Counted from the first letter of the stretch, positions 51,478 to 59,592 are shown. The stretch is 64,000 bases of DNA from Streptomyces sp. 2131.1 (GCF_900105515.1 NZ_FNSY01000001.1:5258001-5322000), one strand, 5' to 3'. A program made the numbers and translations. The notes: generated by a model from the letters alone, not told the origin.

Positions 51478-52605
51478 ATGCCGCTGACTCCCGAGGATGT
51501 GCGGAACAAGCAGTTCACGACGGTCCGCCTCCGAGAGGGCTACGACGAGGACGAGGTCGATGCCTTCCTCGACGAGGTCGAGTCGGAGCTGACCCGCCTG
51601 CTCCGTGAGAACGAGGACCTGCGCGCCAAGCTGGCCGCCGCCACGCGTGCCGCCGCGCAGAACCAGCAGCAGGGTATGCGCAAGCCGCCGGAGCAGCAGG
51701 ACCGGCCGGGTGCCCCGGTGCCCGCCGCCATATCGGGCCCGCCGGTCCAGCAGCAGCCCCCGCAGATGGGTCCCCCCCAGCTGCCCGGTGGTGCTCCGCA
51801 GCTGCCCGCCGGTCCCAGCGGCCACGGCCCCCAGGGTCCGCACGGTCCCGGTCCGCAGGGCCCCCACGGCCCCGGCCCGATGCAGGGCGGTCCCATGGGC
51901 GGACCGATGGGCGGCCCCATGGGCGGTCACAACCCGCAGCAGCAGATGCAGCAGATGCAGCAGCCGCCGCAGATGCAGCAGCAGGGCCCCGGTGGCGACA
52001 GCGCCGCCCGTGTCCTGTCCCTCGCCCAGCAGACCGCCGACCAGGCGATCGCGGAGGCCCGTTCCGAGGCCAACAAGATCGTCGGCGAGGCCCGCAGCCG
52101 CGCCGAGGGCCTGGAGCGGGACGCCCGCGCCAAGGCGGACGCGCTGGAGCGGGACGCGCAGGAGAAGCACCGCGTGGCGATGGGCTCGCTGGAGTCGGCC
52201 CGCGCGACGCTGGAGCGCAAGGTCGAGGACCTGCGCGGCTTCGAGCGCGAGTACCGGACCCGTCTGAAGTCCTACCTGGAGAGCCAGCTGCGTCAGCTGG
52301 AGACCCAGGCTGACGACTCGCTGGCTCCGCCGCGCACCCCGGCCGCCGCTTCGCTGCCGCCGTCGCCCTCGCTGGCTCCGGCCGGTGCGGGCGCCATGGG
52401 TCACACCATGGGCGGCAACCATGGCGGTCAGCCGATGGGCGGCGGCAACCCGTCCATGGGCGGTGGCCCGTCGTACGGCGGTCAGCAGCAGATGTCCCCG
52501 GCGATGACGCAGCCGATGGCGCCGGTGCGGCCGCAGGCGCCGCAGCCGATGCAGCAGGCGCCGTCGCCGATGCGGGGCTTTCTGATCGACGAGGACGACA
52601 ACTGA
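51478..52605 (+). CDS. divIVA: Polar growth protein DivIVA (Wag31)
   Basis: A 375-residue coiled-coil scaffold marking hyphal tips. The N-terminal lipid-binding domain MPLTPEDVRNKQFTTVRLREGYDEDEVDAFLDEVE is canonical. A ~110-residue low-complexity insert rich in Pro, Gln, Gly and Met follows (about 70-180). Next is a long coiled coil (AARVLSLAQQTADQAIAEAR ... RLKSYLESQLRQLETQ), and then a Gly/Met/Pro-rich tail. The insert and length are typical of Streptomyces DivIVA versus the ~160-residue Bacillus protein. It ends the dcw cluster, followed by a strong terminator. Confidence 0.95.
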   Translation: MPLTPEDVRNKQFTTVRLREGYDEDEVDAFLDEVESELTRLLRENEDLRAKLAAATRAAAQNQQQGMRKPPEQQDRPGAPVPAAISGPPVQQQPPQMGPPQLPGGAPQLPAGPSGHGPQGPHGPGPQGPHGPGPMQGGPMGGPMGGPMGGHNPQQQMQQMQQPPQMQQQGPGGDSAARVLSLAQQTADQAIAEARSEANKIVGEARSRAEGLERDARAKADALERDAQEKHRVAMGSLESARATLERKVEDLRGFEREYRTRLKSYLESQLRQLETQADDSLAPPRTPAAASLPPSPSLAPAGAGAMGHTMGGNHGGQPMGGGNPSMGGGPSYGGQQQMSPAMTQPMAPVRPQAPQPMQQAPSPMRGFLIDEDDN

Positions 52606-52646
52606 GCGGGGCGCGCTCGTTGGGCGCGTAGCCGTCGGCAGGCTGA

Positions 52647-52686
52647 GGGCCGGGCCCCGGGGTTTTCCCCGGGGCCCGGCCCTTTT
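52647..52686 (+). terminator. Intrinsic terminator of the dcw cluster
   Basis: GGGCCGGGCCCCGGGG (52647-52662) pairs perfectly with 52667-52682 around a TTTT loop and is followed by TTTT (52683-52686). It is one of the few hairpins here with a U-tract. Confidence 0.9.
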
Positions 52687-52740
52687 GCGTACGCGGCCCG
52701 CTGCTCGGGGCTTGTTCCCCACCCCGCCCCTTCCCGTAAC

Positions 52741-52788
52741 CGGGGCTCCGCCCCGGACCCCGCGCCTCAAACGCCGCGAGGCTGAAGG
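52741..52788. repeat. Streptomyces-type dispersed intergenic repeat
   Basis: A GGGGCTCCGCCCC hairpin (52742-52754) followed by CCTCAAACGCCG and GAGGCTGAA. The order GGGGCTCCGCCCC ... CGCCTCAAACGCCG ... GGCTGAA is one I recall from many Streptomyces intergenic regions. It lies between two terminators of convergent genes. Confidence 0.55.
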
Positions 52789-52812
52789 TTGCGGCGGGGC
52801 CGGAACGGGAGA

Positions 52813-52844
52813 GGGCCCGGCCGGAACGTTCTCCGGCCGGGCCC
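52813..52844 (-). terminator. Terminator of ileS
   Basis: GGGCCCGGCCGGA (52813-52825) pairs perfectly with 52832-52844 around a 6-nt loop, starting 10 nt past the ileS stop on the minus strand. Confidence 0.75.
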
Positions 52845-52854
52845 AGGGCGCGGG

Positions 52855-55800
52855 TTACGCCTGCGTCTTGCGGAGGCGGAACGTCAGGGACAGGCCCTCG
52901 TCCTCGAACGGGGCACCGTACGCGCCGTCCGCCTCGCCCTCCGCGTAGTCCAGCGCCAGCACCTCGTCCGCGATGAGCGCCGCGTGCTCGGTGAGGGCCT
53001 CCGTCGTCGCGGGGGACGTGGAGGTCCACCGGACGGCGATGCGGTCCGCGACGTCGAGGCCGCTGTTCTTGCGGGCCTCCTGGATCAGGCGGATCGCGTC
53101 ACGGGCCAGGCCCGCCCGCCGCAGCTCCGGGGTGATCTCCAGGTCCAGGGCGACCGTCGCGCCCGAGTCGGAGGCGACGGACCAGCCCTCGCGCGGGGTC
53201 TCCGTGATGATGACCTCGTCGGGGGAGAGGGTGACCGTCTCGCCGTCGACCTCCACCGAGGCCGTGCTCTCGCGCAGGGCCAGCGACAGGGCCGCCGCGT
53301 CCGCGTTCGCGACCGCCTTGGCCACCGCCTGGACGCCCTTGCCGAAGCGCTTGCCGAGCGCCCGGAAGTTCGCCTTGGCCGTGGTGTCGACGAGCGAGCC
53401 GCCCACCTCGGAGAGAGAGGCCAAGGAGGAGACGTTCAGCTCCTCCGTGATCTGCGCGTGCAGCTCCGGCGAGAGGCGCTCGAAGCCCGAGGCGGCGACC
53501 AGGGCGCGGGAGAGCGGCTGACGGGTCTTGACGCCCGACTCGGCACGCGTGGCCCGGCCCAGCTCCACGAGGCGGCGTACGAGCGCCATCTGCGCCGAGA
53601 GGGCGGGGTCGATCGCCGCCGGGTCCGCCTTCGGCCAGGACGACAGGTGCACCGACTCCGGCGCGTCCGGGGCGACCGGCACGACCAGGTCCTGCCAGAC
53701 CCGCTCGGTGATGAACGGGGTCAGCGGGGCCATCAGCCGGGTCACCGTCTCGACGACCTCGTGCAGCGTGCGCAGCGCCGCCTTGTCGCCCTGCCAGAAG
53801 CGGCGGCGGGAGCGGCGCACGTACCAGTTGGACAGGTCGTCGACGAACGCGGACAGCAGCTTGCCGGCGCGCTGGGTGTCGTAGCTCTCCAGCGCCTGGG
53901 TGACCTGGTCGACCAGGGTGTTCAGCTCGCCGAGCAGCCAGCGGTCCAGGACCGTGCGGTCGGCGGGCGCCGGGTCCGCGGCCGAGGGCGACCAGTCGGT
54001 CGTACGGGCGTACAGGGCCTGGAAGGCGACCGTGTTCCAGTACGTGAGGAGCGTCTTGCGGACGACCTCCTGGATCGTGCCGTGGCCCACCCGCCGGGCC
54101 GCCCAGGGCGAGCCGCCGGCCGCCATGAACCAGCGCACCGCGTCGGCGCCGTGCTGGTCCATGAGCGGGATCGGCTGGAGGATGTTGCCCAGGTGCTTGG
54201 ACATCTTCCGGCCGTCCTCGGCGAGGATGTGGCCCAGGCAGACGACGTTCTCGTAGGACGACTTGTCGAAGACCAGCGTGCCGACGGCCATCAGCGTGTA
54301 GAACCAGCCGCGGGTCTGGTCGATGGCCTCCGAGATGAACTGCGCCGGGTAGCGGCTCTCGAAGATCTCCTTGTTCTTGTACGGGTAGCCCCACTGCGCG
54401 AACGGCATCGAGCCCGAGTCGTACCAGGCGTCGATGACCTCCGGGACGCGGTACGCCTCCAGTTGGCAGCTCTCGTGGGTGCAGGTGAACGTGATCTCGT
54501 CGATGAACGGCCGGTGCGGGTCCAGGCCCGAGAGGTCCGCGCCCGACAGCTCGCCCAGCTCCGCGCGGGAGCCCACGCAGGTGAGGTGGCCGTCCTCGCA
54601 GCGCCAGATCGGCAGCGGGGTGCCCCAGTAGCGGTTGCGGGAGAGCGCCCAGTCGACGTTGTTGGTCAGCCAGTCGCCGAAGCGGCCGTGCTTGACCGAG
54701 TCCGGGAACCAGTTGGTCTTCTCGTTCTCCTGGAGCAGCCGCTCCTTGACCGCCGTCGTACGGATGTACCAGGAAGGCTGCGCGTAGTACAGCAGCGCGG
54801 TGTGGCAGCGCCAGCAGTGCGGGTAGCTGTGCTCGTACGGGACGTGGCGGAAGAGGAGGCCGCGGTCGTTCAGGTCCTCGGTCAGGGCCTCGTCGGCCTT
54901 CTTGAAGAAGACGCCGCCGACCAGCGGCAGGTCCTCCTCGAAGGTGCCGTCGGGGCGGACCGGGTTGACCACCGGCAGGCCGTACGCCTTGCAGACCAGG
55001 AGGTCGTCGGCGCCGAAGGCGGGGGACTGGTGGACCAGACCCGTACCGTCCTCGGTCGTCACGTACTCGGCGTTGACGACGTAGTGCGCCTCGGCCGGGA
55101 AGTCCACGAGGGCGAAGGGGCGCTCGTACGTCCAGCGCTCCATCTCGCGGCCCGTGAACGACTGGCCGGTGAGCTCCCAGCCCTCGCCGAGCGCCTTCTC
55201 GACCAGCGGCTGCGCGACGACGAGCTTCTCCTCGCCGTTCGTCGCGACGACGTAACGGACTTCGGGGTGCGCGGCGACGGCGGTGTTGGAGACCAGGGTC
55301 CACGGGGTCGTCGTCCAGACCAGCAGCGCCGCCTCGCCGGCCAGCGGGCCCGAGGTGAGCGGGAAGCGCACGAAGACCGAGGGGTCGACGACCGTCTCGT
55401 AGCCCTGCGCCAGCTCGTGGTCGGACAGGCCGGTGCCGCAGCGCGGGCACCAGGGGGCGACACGGTGGTCCTGGACCAGCAGGCCCTTGTTGAAGATCTC
55501 CTTCAGCGACCACCACACGGACTCGACGTACTCGGGGTCCATCGTGCGGTACGCGTCGTCGAGGTCGACCCAGTAGCCCATGCGGGTCGTCAGCTCGGCG
55601 AAGGCGTCGGTGTGCCGGGTCACGGACTCGCGGCACTTGGCGTTGAACTCGGCGATGCCGTACGCCTCGATGTCCTTCTTGCCGTTGAAGCCCAGCTCCT
55701 TCTCGACCGCCAGCTCGACCGGCAGGCCGTGGCAGTCCCAGCCGGCCTTGCGGCCCACGTGGTAGCCCTGCATGGTCCGGAAGCGGGGGAAGACGTCCTT

Positions 55801-56004
55801 GAAGACGCGGGCCTCGATGTGGTGGGCGCCGGGCATGCCGTTGGCGGTCGGCGGGCCCTCGTAGAAGACCCACTCGGGGCGGCCCTCGGACTGGTCGAGG
55901 CTCTTGTCGAAGACCTTGTTCTCGCGCCAGAAGTCGAGCACGGCGTGCTCGAGCGCGGGCAGGTCGACCTGGGCGGGTACCTGGCGGTACTGCGGCGATG
56001 TCAT
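52855..56004 (-). CDS. ileS: Isoleucyl-tRNA synthetase with swapped GXHH signature (IleRS2 type)
   Basis: A 1049-residue class Ia synthetase. The usual HXGH signature is replaced by Gly59-Ala-His-His62 (PTANGMPGAHHIEAR), a GXHH swap. KMSKH is at 600-604. The large CP1 editing domain lies between, with the tRNA-binding and C-terminal domains after ~650. Length and motifs match the eukaryote-like IleRS2 class, known for low mupirocin sensitivity; GXHH versions have been reported as hyper-resistant. The ATG at 56004 (MTSPQYRQVP) is inside a longer open frame; the T-box leader ends just ahead, with SD GGAGG at 56019-56015. Confidence 0.95.
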   Translation of the reverse strand: MTSPQYRQVPAQVDLPALEHAVLDFWRENKVFDKSLDQSEGRPEWVFYEGPPTANGMPGAHHIEARVFKDVFPRFRTMQGYHVGRKAGWDCHGLPVELAVEKELGFNGKKDIEAYGIAEFNAKCRESVTRHTDAFAELTTRMGYWVDLDDAYRTMDPEYVESVWWSLKEIFNKGLLVQDHRVAPWCPRCGTGLSDHELAQGYETVVDPSVFVRFPLTSGPLAGEAALLVWTTTPWTLVSNTAVAAHPEVRYVVATNGEEKLVVAQPLVEKALGEGWELTGQSFTGREMERWTYERPFALVDFPAEAHYVVNAEYVTTEDGTGLVHQSPAFGADDLLVCKAYGLPVVNPVRPDGTFEEDLPLVGGVFFKKADEALTEDLNDRGLLFRHVPYEHSYPHCWRCHTALLYYAQPSWYIRTTAVKERLLQENEKTNWFPDSVKHGRFGDWLTNNVDWALSRNRYWGTPLPIWRCEDGHLTCVGSRAELGELSGADLSGLDPHRPFIDEITFTCTHESCQLEAYRVPEVIDAWYDSGSMPFAQWGYPYKNKEIFESRYPAQFISEAIDQTRGWFYTLMAVGTLVFDKSSYENVVCLGHILAEDGRKMSKHLGNILQPIPLMDQHGADAVRWFMAAGGSPWAARRVGHGTIQEVVRKTLLTYWNTVAFQALYARTTDWSPSAADPAPADRTVLDRWLLGELNTLVDQVTQALESYDTQRAGKLLSAFVDDLSNWYVRRSRRRFWQGDKAALRTLHEVVETVTRLMAPLTPFITERVWQDLVVPVAPDAPESVHLSSWPKADPAAIDPALSAQMALVRRLVELGRATRAESGVKTRQPLSRALVAASGFERLSPELHAQITEELNVSSLASLSEVGGSLVDTTAKANFRALGKRFGKGVQAVAKAVANADAAALSLALRESTASVEVDGETVTLSPDEVIITETPREGWSVASDSGATVALDLEITPELRRAGLARDAIRLIQEARKNSGLDVADRIAVRWTSTSPATTEALTEHAALIADEVLALDYAEGEADGAYGAPFEDEGLSLTFRLRKTQA

Positions 56005-56275
56005 GTGCGGGCTTCCTCCGGCGGACGTCTTCCACTTCCGTCGGAGGGACGAGAACCGGCTCCGGTCCCCGCGGTACCACCCTCCTTGGCCCCGGGCGTG
56101 CGCCCCGGGCCCCCTCATTGGGGTGCGATGCCGGTTCTACTGGCCCCTCGGGGGCTTTCTTCCGGCGGCTCCGGGGTGATCTTCACGACGCGCTCGCCCC
56201 CGGGCTCCCACCGTCCCCGGGTCGCTGCTGGCTGCGTACGACGCTACTCGTCCCATCCACGCCTCTCGCTGGGGC
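56005..56275 (-). promoter_or_regulatory. ileS T-box riboswitch, translational type
   Basis: Minus-strand RNA carries T-box core CCAAGGAGGGTGGTACCGCG (within 56089-56067); its TGGT would pair with the ACCA end of tRNA-Ile. A specifier ATC (Ile) lies at 56180-56178 after GAAG. Two exclusive structures are visible: CCTCCGACGG (56047-56038) pairs 9/10 with CCGCCGGAGG (56024-56015), burying the SD; or CCCTCC (56048-56043) pairs with T-box GGAGGG (56085-56080), freeing it. No terminator, so control is at translation. Confidence 0.92.
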
Positions 56276-56276
56276 C

Positions 56277-56282
56277 AGTGTA
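56277..56282 (-). promoter_or_regulatory. -10 of the ileS promoter
   Basis: TACACT on the minus strand gives a leader of about 265 nt that covers the T-box. The -35 region is weak (TCGGAC at 18 nt spacing). The rest of the gap to 56555 shows nothing I can name beyond the plus-strand gene's own upstream sequence. Confidence 0.5.
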
Positions 56283-56555
56283 CGGGCCCGGGGGCAGGGC
56301 GTCCGACCGGTTTACGCGGGGCCCGGCGTGACCCGAATGGCCACACGGGCCGTACGGACCCGGGGCGCGGCCCGGCGCGCGCCGGAAAGCCGGATTACCC
56401 GGCGGGGAGCTGGGCACAACGGATGCAGGCGCGCAGTGATCCGGAGACGGGGAGGGGCGGTGCGGCGGCGTGCCCCGTTGCCGCGGGGCCGGGGTCGACT
56501 TATCGTCCCAGCACGACTCGCGAGCAAGATCACAATGCGTGAAGGGGCCGCGGCC

Positions 56556-57299
56556 ATGGTGGAGAAGAAGCCCGGCAGGAAGGCGCCGGCGAAGAAGGCC
56601 GCGGCGAGGAAGACGGCGTCCGCCGCTACGGCGGCGGACGGGAAGCCGGAGTCCGCCGGGCACGCGGAATCCGGCGGGGACACGGCGTCCACCGGGAAGA
56701 AGGCCTCCGCCGAGAAGGCGGCGGGCCGGAAGACCACGGCGAAGAGGACCGGGGCCGCCGAGGCCCCGGCGAACACGGGGGCGGCCGAGGCCGCCGAGCA
56801 GACGGGAGCCCACACGGTGGTAGCCAAGAAGAGCGCGGCCGGTACCCGGACCGCGGGCGGGGACACGGCACCCGTGCCGCCCGCCCGGGTCTCCACGGCC
56901 CCGGGAGACCTGGCCGTACGGCCGGGCGAGGACCCCTGGACGCCGGAGGAGGTCGCGTCCGCGCGGGACGAGCTGACCGGGGAGAGCACCCGGCTCCGCA
57001 ACGAGCTGGAGGCGTCGGGACTGGCGCTGGCCGGGCTGATGCGGGACTCCGGCGACGGGGCGGGCGACGACGAGGCCGACACCGGCACCAAGAACATCAC
57101 CCGCGAGCACGAGATGCAGCTCGCCGCCAACGCCCAGGAGATGCTGGACCAGACCGAGCGCGCCCTGGCCCGGCTGGAGGCCGGTACGTACGGGCTCTGC
57201 GAGGTCTGCGGCAAGCCGATCGGCAAGGCGCGGATGCAGGCGTTCCCCCGCGCCACCCTGTGTGTCGAGGACAAACAGAAGCAGGAGCGACGAGGCTGA
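56556..57299 (+). CDS. TraR/DksA-type protein with Lys/Ala-rich N-terminus and incomplete zinc finger
   Basis: A 247-residue protein. Residues 1-110 are Lys/Ala/Thr-rich (KKPGRKAPAKKAAARKTA), like histone H1 tails, and likely bind DNA or are disordered. After PWTPEEVASARDEL comes a coiled coil with NITREHEMQLAANAQEML, then the finger LCEVCGKPIGKARMQAF ... TLCVEDKQKQE. The fourth cysteine expected in CX2C is Asp (CVED), leaving three. The ATG at 56556 has GAAGGGG ~8 nt upstream; an ATG at 56535 is possible. A RNA-polymerase or stress role is inferred from family. Confidence 0.85.
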   Translation: MVEKKPGRKAPAKKAAARKTASAATAADGKPESAGHAESGGDTASTGKKASAEKAAGRKTTAKRTGAAEAPANTGAAEAAEQTGAHTVVAKKSAAGTRTAGGDTAPVPPARVSTAPGDLAVRPGEDPWTPEEVASARDELTGESTRLRNELEASGLALAGLMRDSGDGAGDDEADTGTKNITREHEMQLAANAQEMLDQTERALARLEAGTYGLCEVCGKPIGKARMQAFPRATLCVEDKQKQERRG

Positions 57300-57356
57300 T
57301 CCGCACTGGTGTGTCGTACCCTCGTTCTCTGTCGGGAACTAGCTTGAGGGACTCAC

Positions 57357-58010
57357 GTGGCAGAGGCGGAGCGCATCATCGGTACGCCGGACATCACCGG
57401 GGCTGAGGGAAGCGGAGAGACCGGGCCGGACGGCGCGGCCGCTTCCCCGGACCCGGTCGCGCCGGAGGCGGCGGACACCGGTGCCACGGCCGCGGACGCG
57501 GCGGTCGACCGTTCGCCGGCCACCCGCCGCCGGCGGATCATCCTGCTGTTCTGCGTCGCGGTCGTCGCCTACCTGCTCGACCTCGGCAGCAAGATGCTCG
57601 TCGTGGCGAAGCTGGAGCACCAGGAGCCGATCGAGCTCCTGGGCGACTGGCTCAAGCTCGACGCCATCCGCAACGCGGGCGCCGCGTTCGGCTTCGGCGA
57701 GGCGTTCACGATCATCTTCACGATCATCGCGGCGACCGTCATCGTGGTCATCGCGCGGATCGCGCGCAAGCTGTACAGCCTGCCGTGGGCCATCGCGCTC
57801 GGCCTGCTGCTCGGCGGAGCGCTCGGCAACCTCACCGACCGCATCTTCCGGGCGCCCGGCGTGTTCGAGGGCGCGGTGGTGGACTTCATCGCCCCCGCCC
57901 ACTTCGCCGTCTTCAACCTGGCCGACTCCGCGATCGTCTGCGGCGGCATCCTGATCGTCCTCCTCTCCTTCAAGGGCCTGGACCCCGACGGCACCGTGCA
58001 CAAGGACTAG
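57357..58010 (+). CDS. lspA: Lipoprotein signal peptidase LspA
   Basis: A 217-residue aspartyl membrane protease cleaving lipoprotein signal peptides after lipid attachment. It has a ~55-residue acidic, disordered head, longer than in E. coli. Four spans follow with the family blocks LDLGSKMLVVAKL, RNAGAAFGFGEAFT, LGGALGNLTDRIFR (catalytic Asp) and VVDFIAPAHFAVFNLADSAI (second Asp). Start GTG 57357 follows TGAGGGA. It leads to rluD after 60 nt, an arrangement common in bacteria. Confidence 0.93.
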   Translation: MAEAERIIGTPDITGAEGSGETGPDGAAASPDPVAPEAADTGATAADAAVDRSPATRRRRIILLFCVAVVAYLLDLGSKMLVVAKLEHQEPIELLGDWLKLDAIRNAGAAFGFGEAFTIIFTIIAATVIVVIARIARKLYSLPWAIALGLLLGGALGNLTDRIFRAPGVFEGAVVDFIAPAHFAVFNLADSAIVCGGILIVLLSFKGLDPDGTVHKD

Positions 58011-58058
58011 TCGGCCGGGCACAGGACCGGCCCGGCGCGAGGACCGGCGGGCGCAAGG

Positions 58059-58073
58059 CATACTCGACTGGTG
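58059..58073 (+). promoter_or_regulatory. -10 element placed for a leaderless rluD transcript
   Basis: CATACT at 58059-58064 is followed after 6 nt by GTG (58071). No SD precedes this GTG. Confidence 0.45.
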
Positions 58074-59012
58074 AGTACGCAACCCGAGGTCCGCACCCTG
58101 CCCGTCCCCGATGGCCTGGAGGGCGAGCGCGTCGACGCCGTCATCTCCCGGATGTTCGGTTTCTCCCGCACCAAGGCCGCCGACCTGGCCGCCGCCGGCA
58201 AGGTGCAGGTGGACGGCTCGGTGGTCGGGAAGTCCGAGCGGGTGCACGGCGGTGCCTGGCTCGAAGTGGAGATGCCGCAGGCGCCCGCACCGGTGCAAAT
58301 CGTCGCCGAGCCCGTCGAGGGCATGGAGATCGTCCACGACGACGACGACATCGTGGTCATCGCCAAGCCCGTCGGCGTGGCCGCGCACCCCAGCCCCGGC
58401 TGGACCGGCACCACCGTCATCGGCGGCCTCGCCGCCGCCGGGTACCGGATCTCGACCTCCGGCGCCGCCGAGCGCCAGGGCATCGTGCACCGCCTCGACG
58501 TCGGCACCTCCGGGCTGATGGTCGTCGCCAAGTCCGAGCGTGCCTACACCTCGCTGAAGGCCCAGTTCCGCGACCGGGTCGTCGAGAAGAAGTACAACGC
58601 GCTGGTCCAGGGCCACCCGGACCCCATGAGCGGCACCATCGACGCCCCCATCGGCCGCCACCCCAACCACGACTACAAGTGGGCGGTCGTCGCTGACGGC
58701 AAGGCATCGGTGACGCACTACGACCTCATCGAGGCGTACCGGGCCGCCAGCCTCCTCGACATCAAGCTGGAGACCGGCCGCACCCACCAGATCCGGGTGC
58801 ACATGTCCGCCCACCGCCACCCCTGCGTCGGCGACCTCACCTACGGCGCCGACCCCACCATGGCCAAGCGCCTCGGCCTGACCCGGCAGTGGCTGCACGC
58901 GGTCAGGCTGGGCTTCGAGCACCCCGCCGACGGGAGCTGGGTCGAGTTCACCAGCACCTACCCCGACGACCTCCGGCAGGCGCTGGACCGGATCGCGGCG
59001 GAGAGCCAGTGA
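58071..59012 (+). CDS. rluD: Large-subunit rRNA pseudouridine synthase, RluD family
   Basis: A 313-residue enzyme. An S4-like RNA-binding domain (VDAVISRMFGFSRTKAADLAAAGKVQVDG) precedes the catalytic core with Asp in IVHRLDVGTSGLMVVAKS. RTHQIRVHMSAHRHPCVGDLTYG is the second family block. It likely modifies helix 69 of 23S rRNA (RluD) but RluC/RluD targets cannot be separated by eye. The stop overlaps the GNAT start. Confidence 0.93.
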   Translation: MSTQPEVRTLPVPDGLEGERVDAVISRMFGFSRTKAADLAAAGKVQVDGSVVGKSERVHGGAWLEVEMPQAPAPVQIVAEPVEGMEIVHDDDDIVVIAKPVGVAAHPSPGWTGTTVIGGLAAAGYRISTSGAAERQGIVHRLDVGTSGLMVVAKSERAYTSLKAQFRDRVVEKKYNALVQGHPDPMSGTIDAPIGRHPNHDYKWAVVADGKASVTHYDLIEAYRAASLLDIKLETGRTHQIRVHMSAHRHPCVGDLTYGADPTMAKRLGLTRQWLHAVRLGFEHPADGSWVEFTSTYPDDLRQALDRIAAESQ

Positions 59013-59485
59013 GGGCCGGGCCGCTCGCGTACACCACCCGGACCGTCACGGACGAGCAGGACCGCGCCGCGTGCTTCCAGGTGCGCAAGGAGGTCTTCGT
59101 CGGTGAGCAGAACGTGCCCGAGGAGATCGAGTACGACGCCTTCGACGCGGACGCGGTGCACGTCATAGCCGTCGCGGCCGACGGCACCGCGCTCGGCACC
59201 GGCCGGCTGCTGCACGGCCCCGCCGCCGCGGCGCACAACGGCGTGGACACGACCGTCGGCTCGCTGGGCCGGCTCGCGGTCGGCAAGGAGGCGCGCGGCC
59301 TCGGGGTCGGCGCCGCCCTGGTGCGGGCCGTCGAGGACGCCGCCCGGAACCGGGGCCTGGCCGCCGTCGACCTGCACGCCCAGACGCACGCCCTCGGCTT
59401 CTACGAGCGCCTCGGCTACGAGCCGTACGGCCCCGAGTTCATGGACGCCGGCATCCCGCACCGGGCGATGCGCCGGGCGATCTGA
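59009..59485 (+). CDS. GNAT-family N-acetyltransferase
   Basis: A 158-residue acetyl-CoA-dependent acetyltransferase of the ElaA-like subgroup. CFQVRKEVFVGEQNVPEEIEYDAFD at the N-terminus, then LGRLAVGKEARGLGVGAALV with the acetyl-CoA pyrophosphate loop, and LHAQTHALGFYERLGYEPYG. The GTG at 59009 overlaps the rluD stop (GTGA), so translation is coupled. The acceptor is unknown. Confidence 0.88.
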   Translation: MRAGPLAYTTRTVTDEQDRAACFQVRKEVFVGEQNVPEEIEYDAFDADAVHVIAVAADGTALGTGRLLHGPAAAAHNGVDTTVGSLGRLAVGKEARGLGVGAALVRAVEDAARNRGLAAVDLHAQTHALGFYERLGYEPYGPEFMDAGIPHRAMRRAI

Positions 59486-59592
59486 CGCCCCGCCGCACCC
59501 CCTGACCCCGGCGGGCAGGGGGCGCATGGCAGGGTGAGGGGCGACGGCGGGGCGGAGACCGGGCCCGGCCGGAGCGCTTCGGAAGGCACCCC

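Noticed and set aside
51721..52000. Pro/Gln/Gly-rich tandem repeats as a repeat element
   Set aside because: They are the in-frame low-complexity insert of DivIVA and follow codon usage of the gene.
52789..56331. 1180-codon plus-strand open frame opposite ileS
   Set aside because: ileS on the minus strand is unambiguous with its T-box; the plus frame has repeated Arg/Gly/Val-Asp text typical of GC-rich shadows.
58070..58085. TGAGTAC at the rluD start as a second MacR site
   Set aside because: Only the left half matches; the right half has no resemblance to GTACTCA and it lies within the coding sequence.
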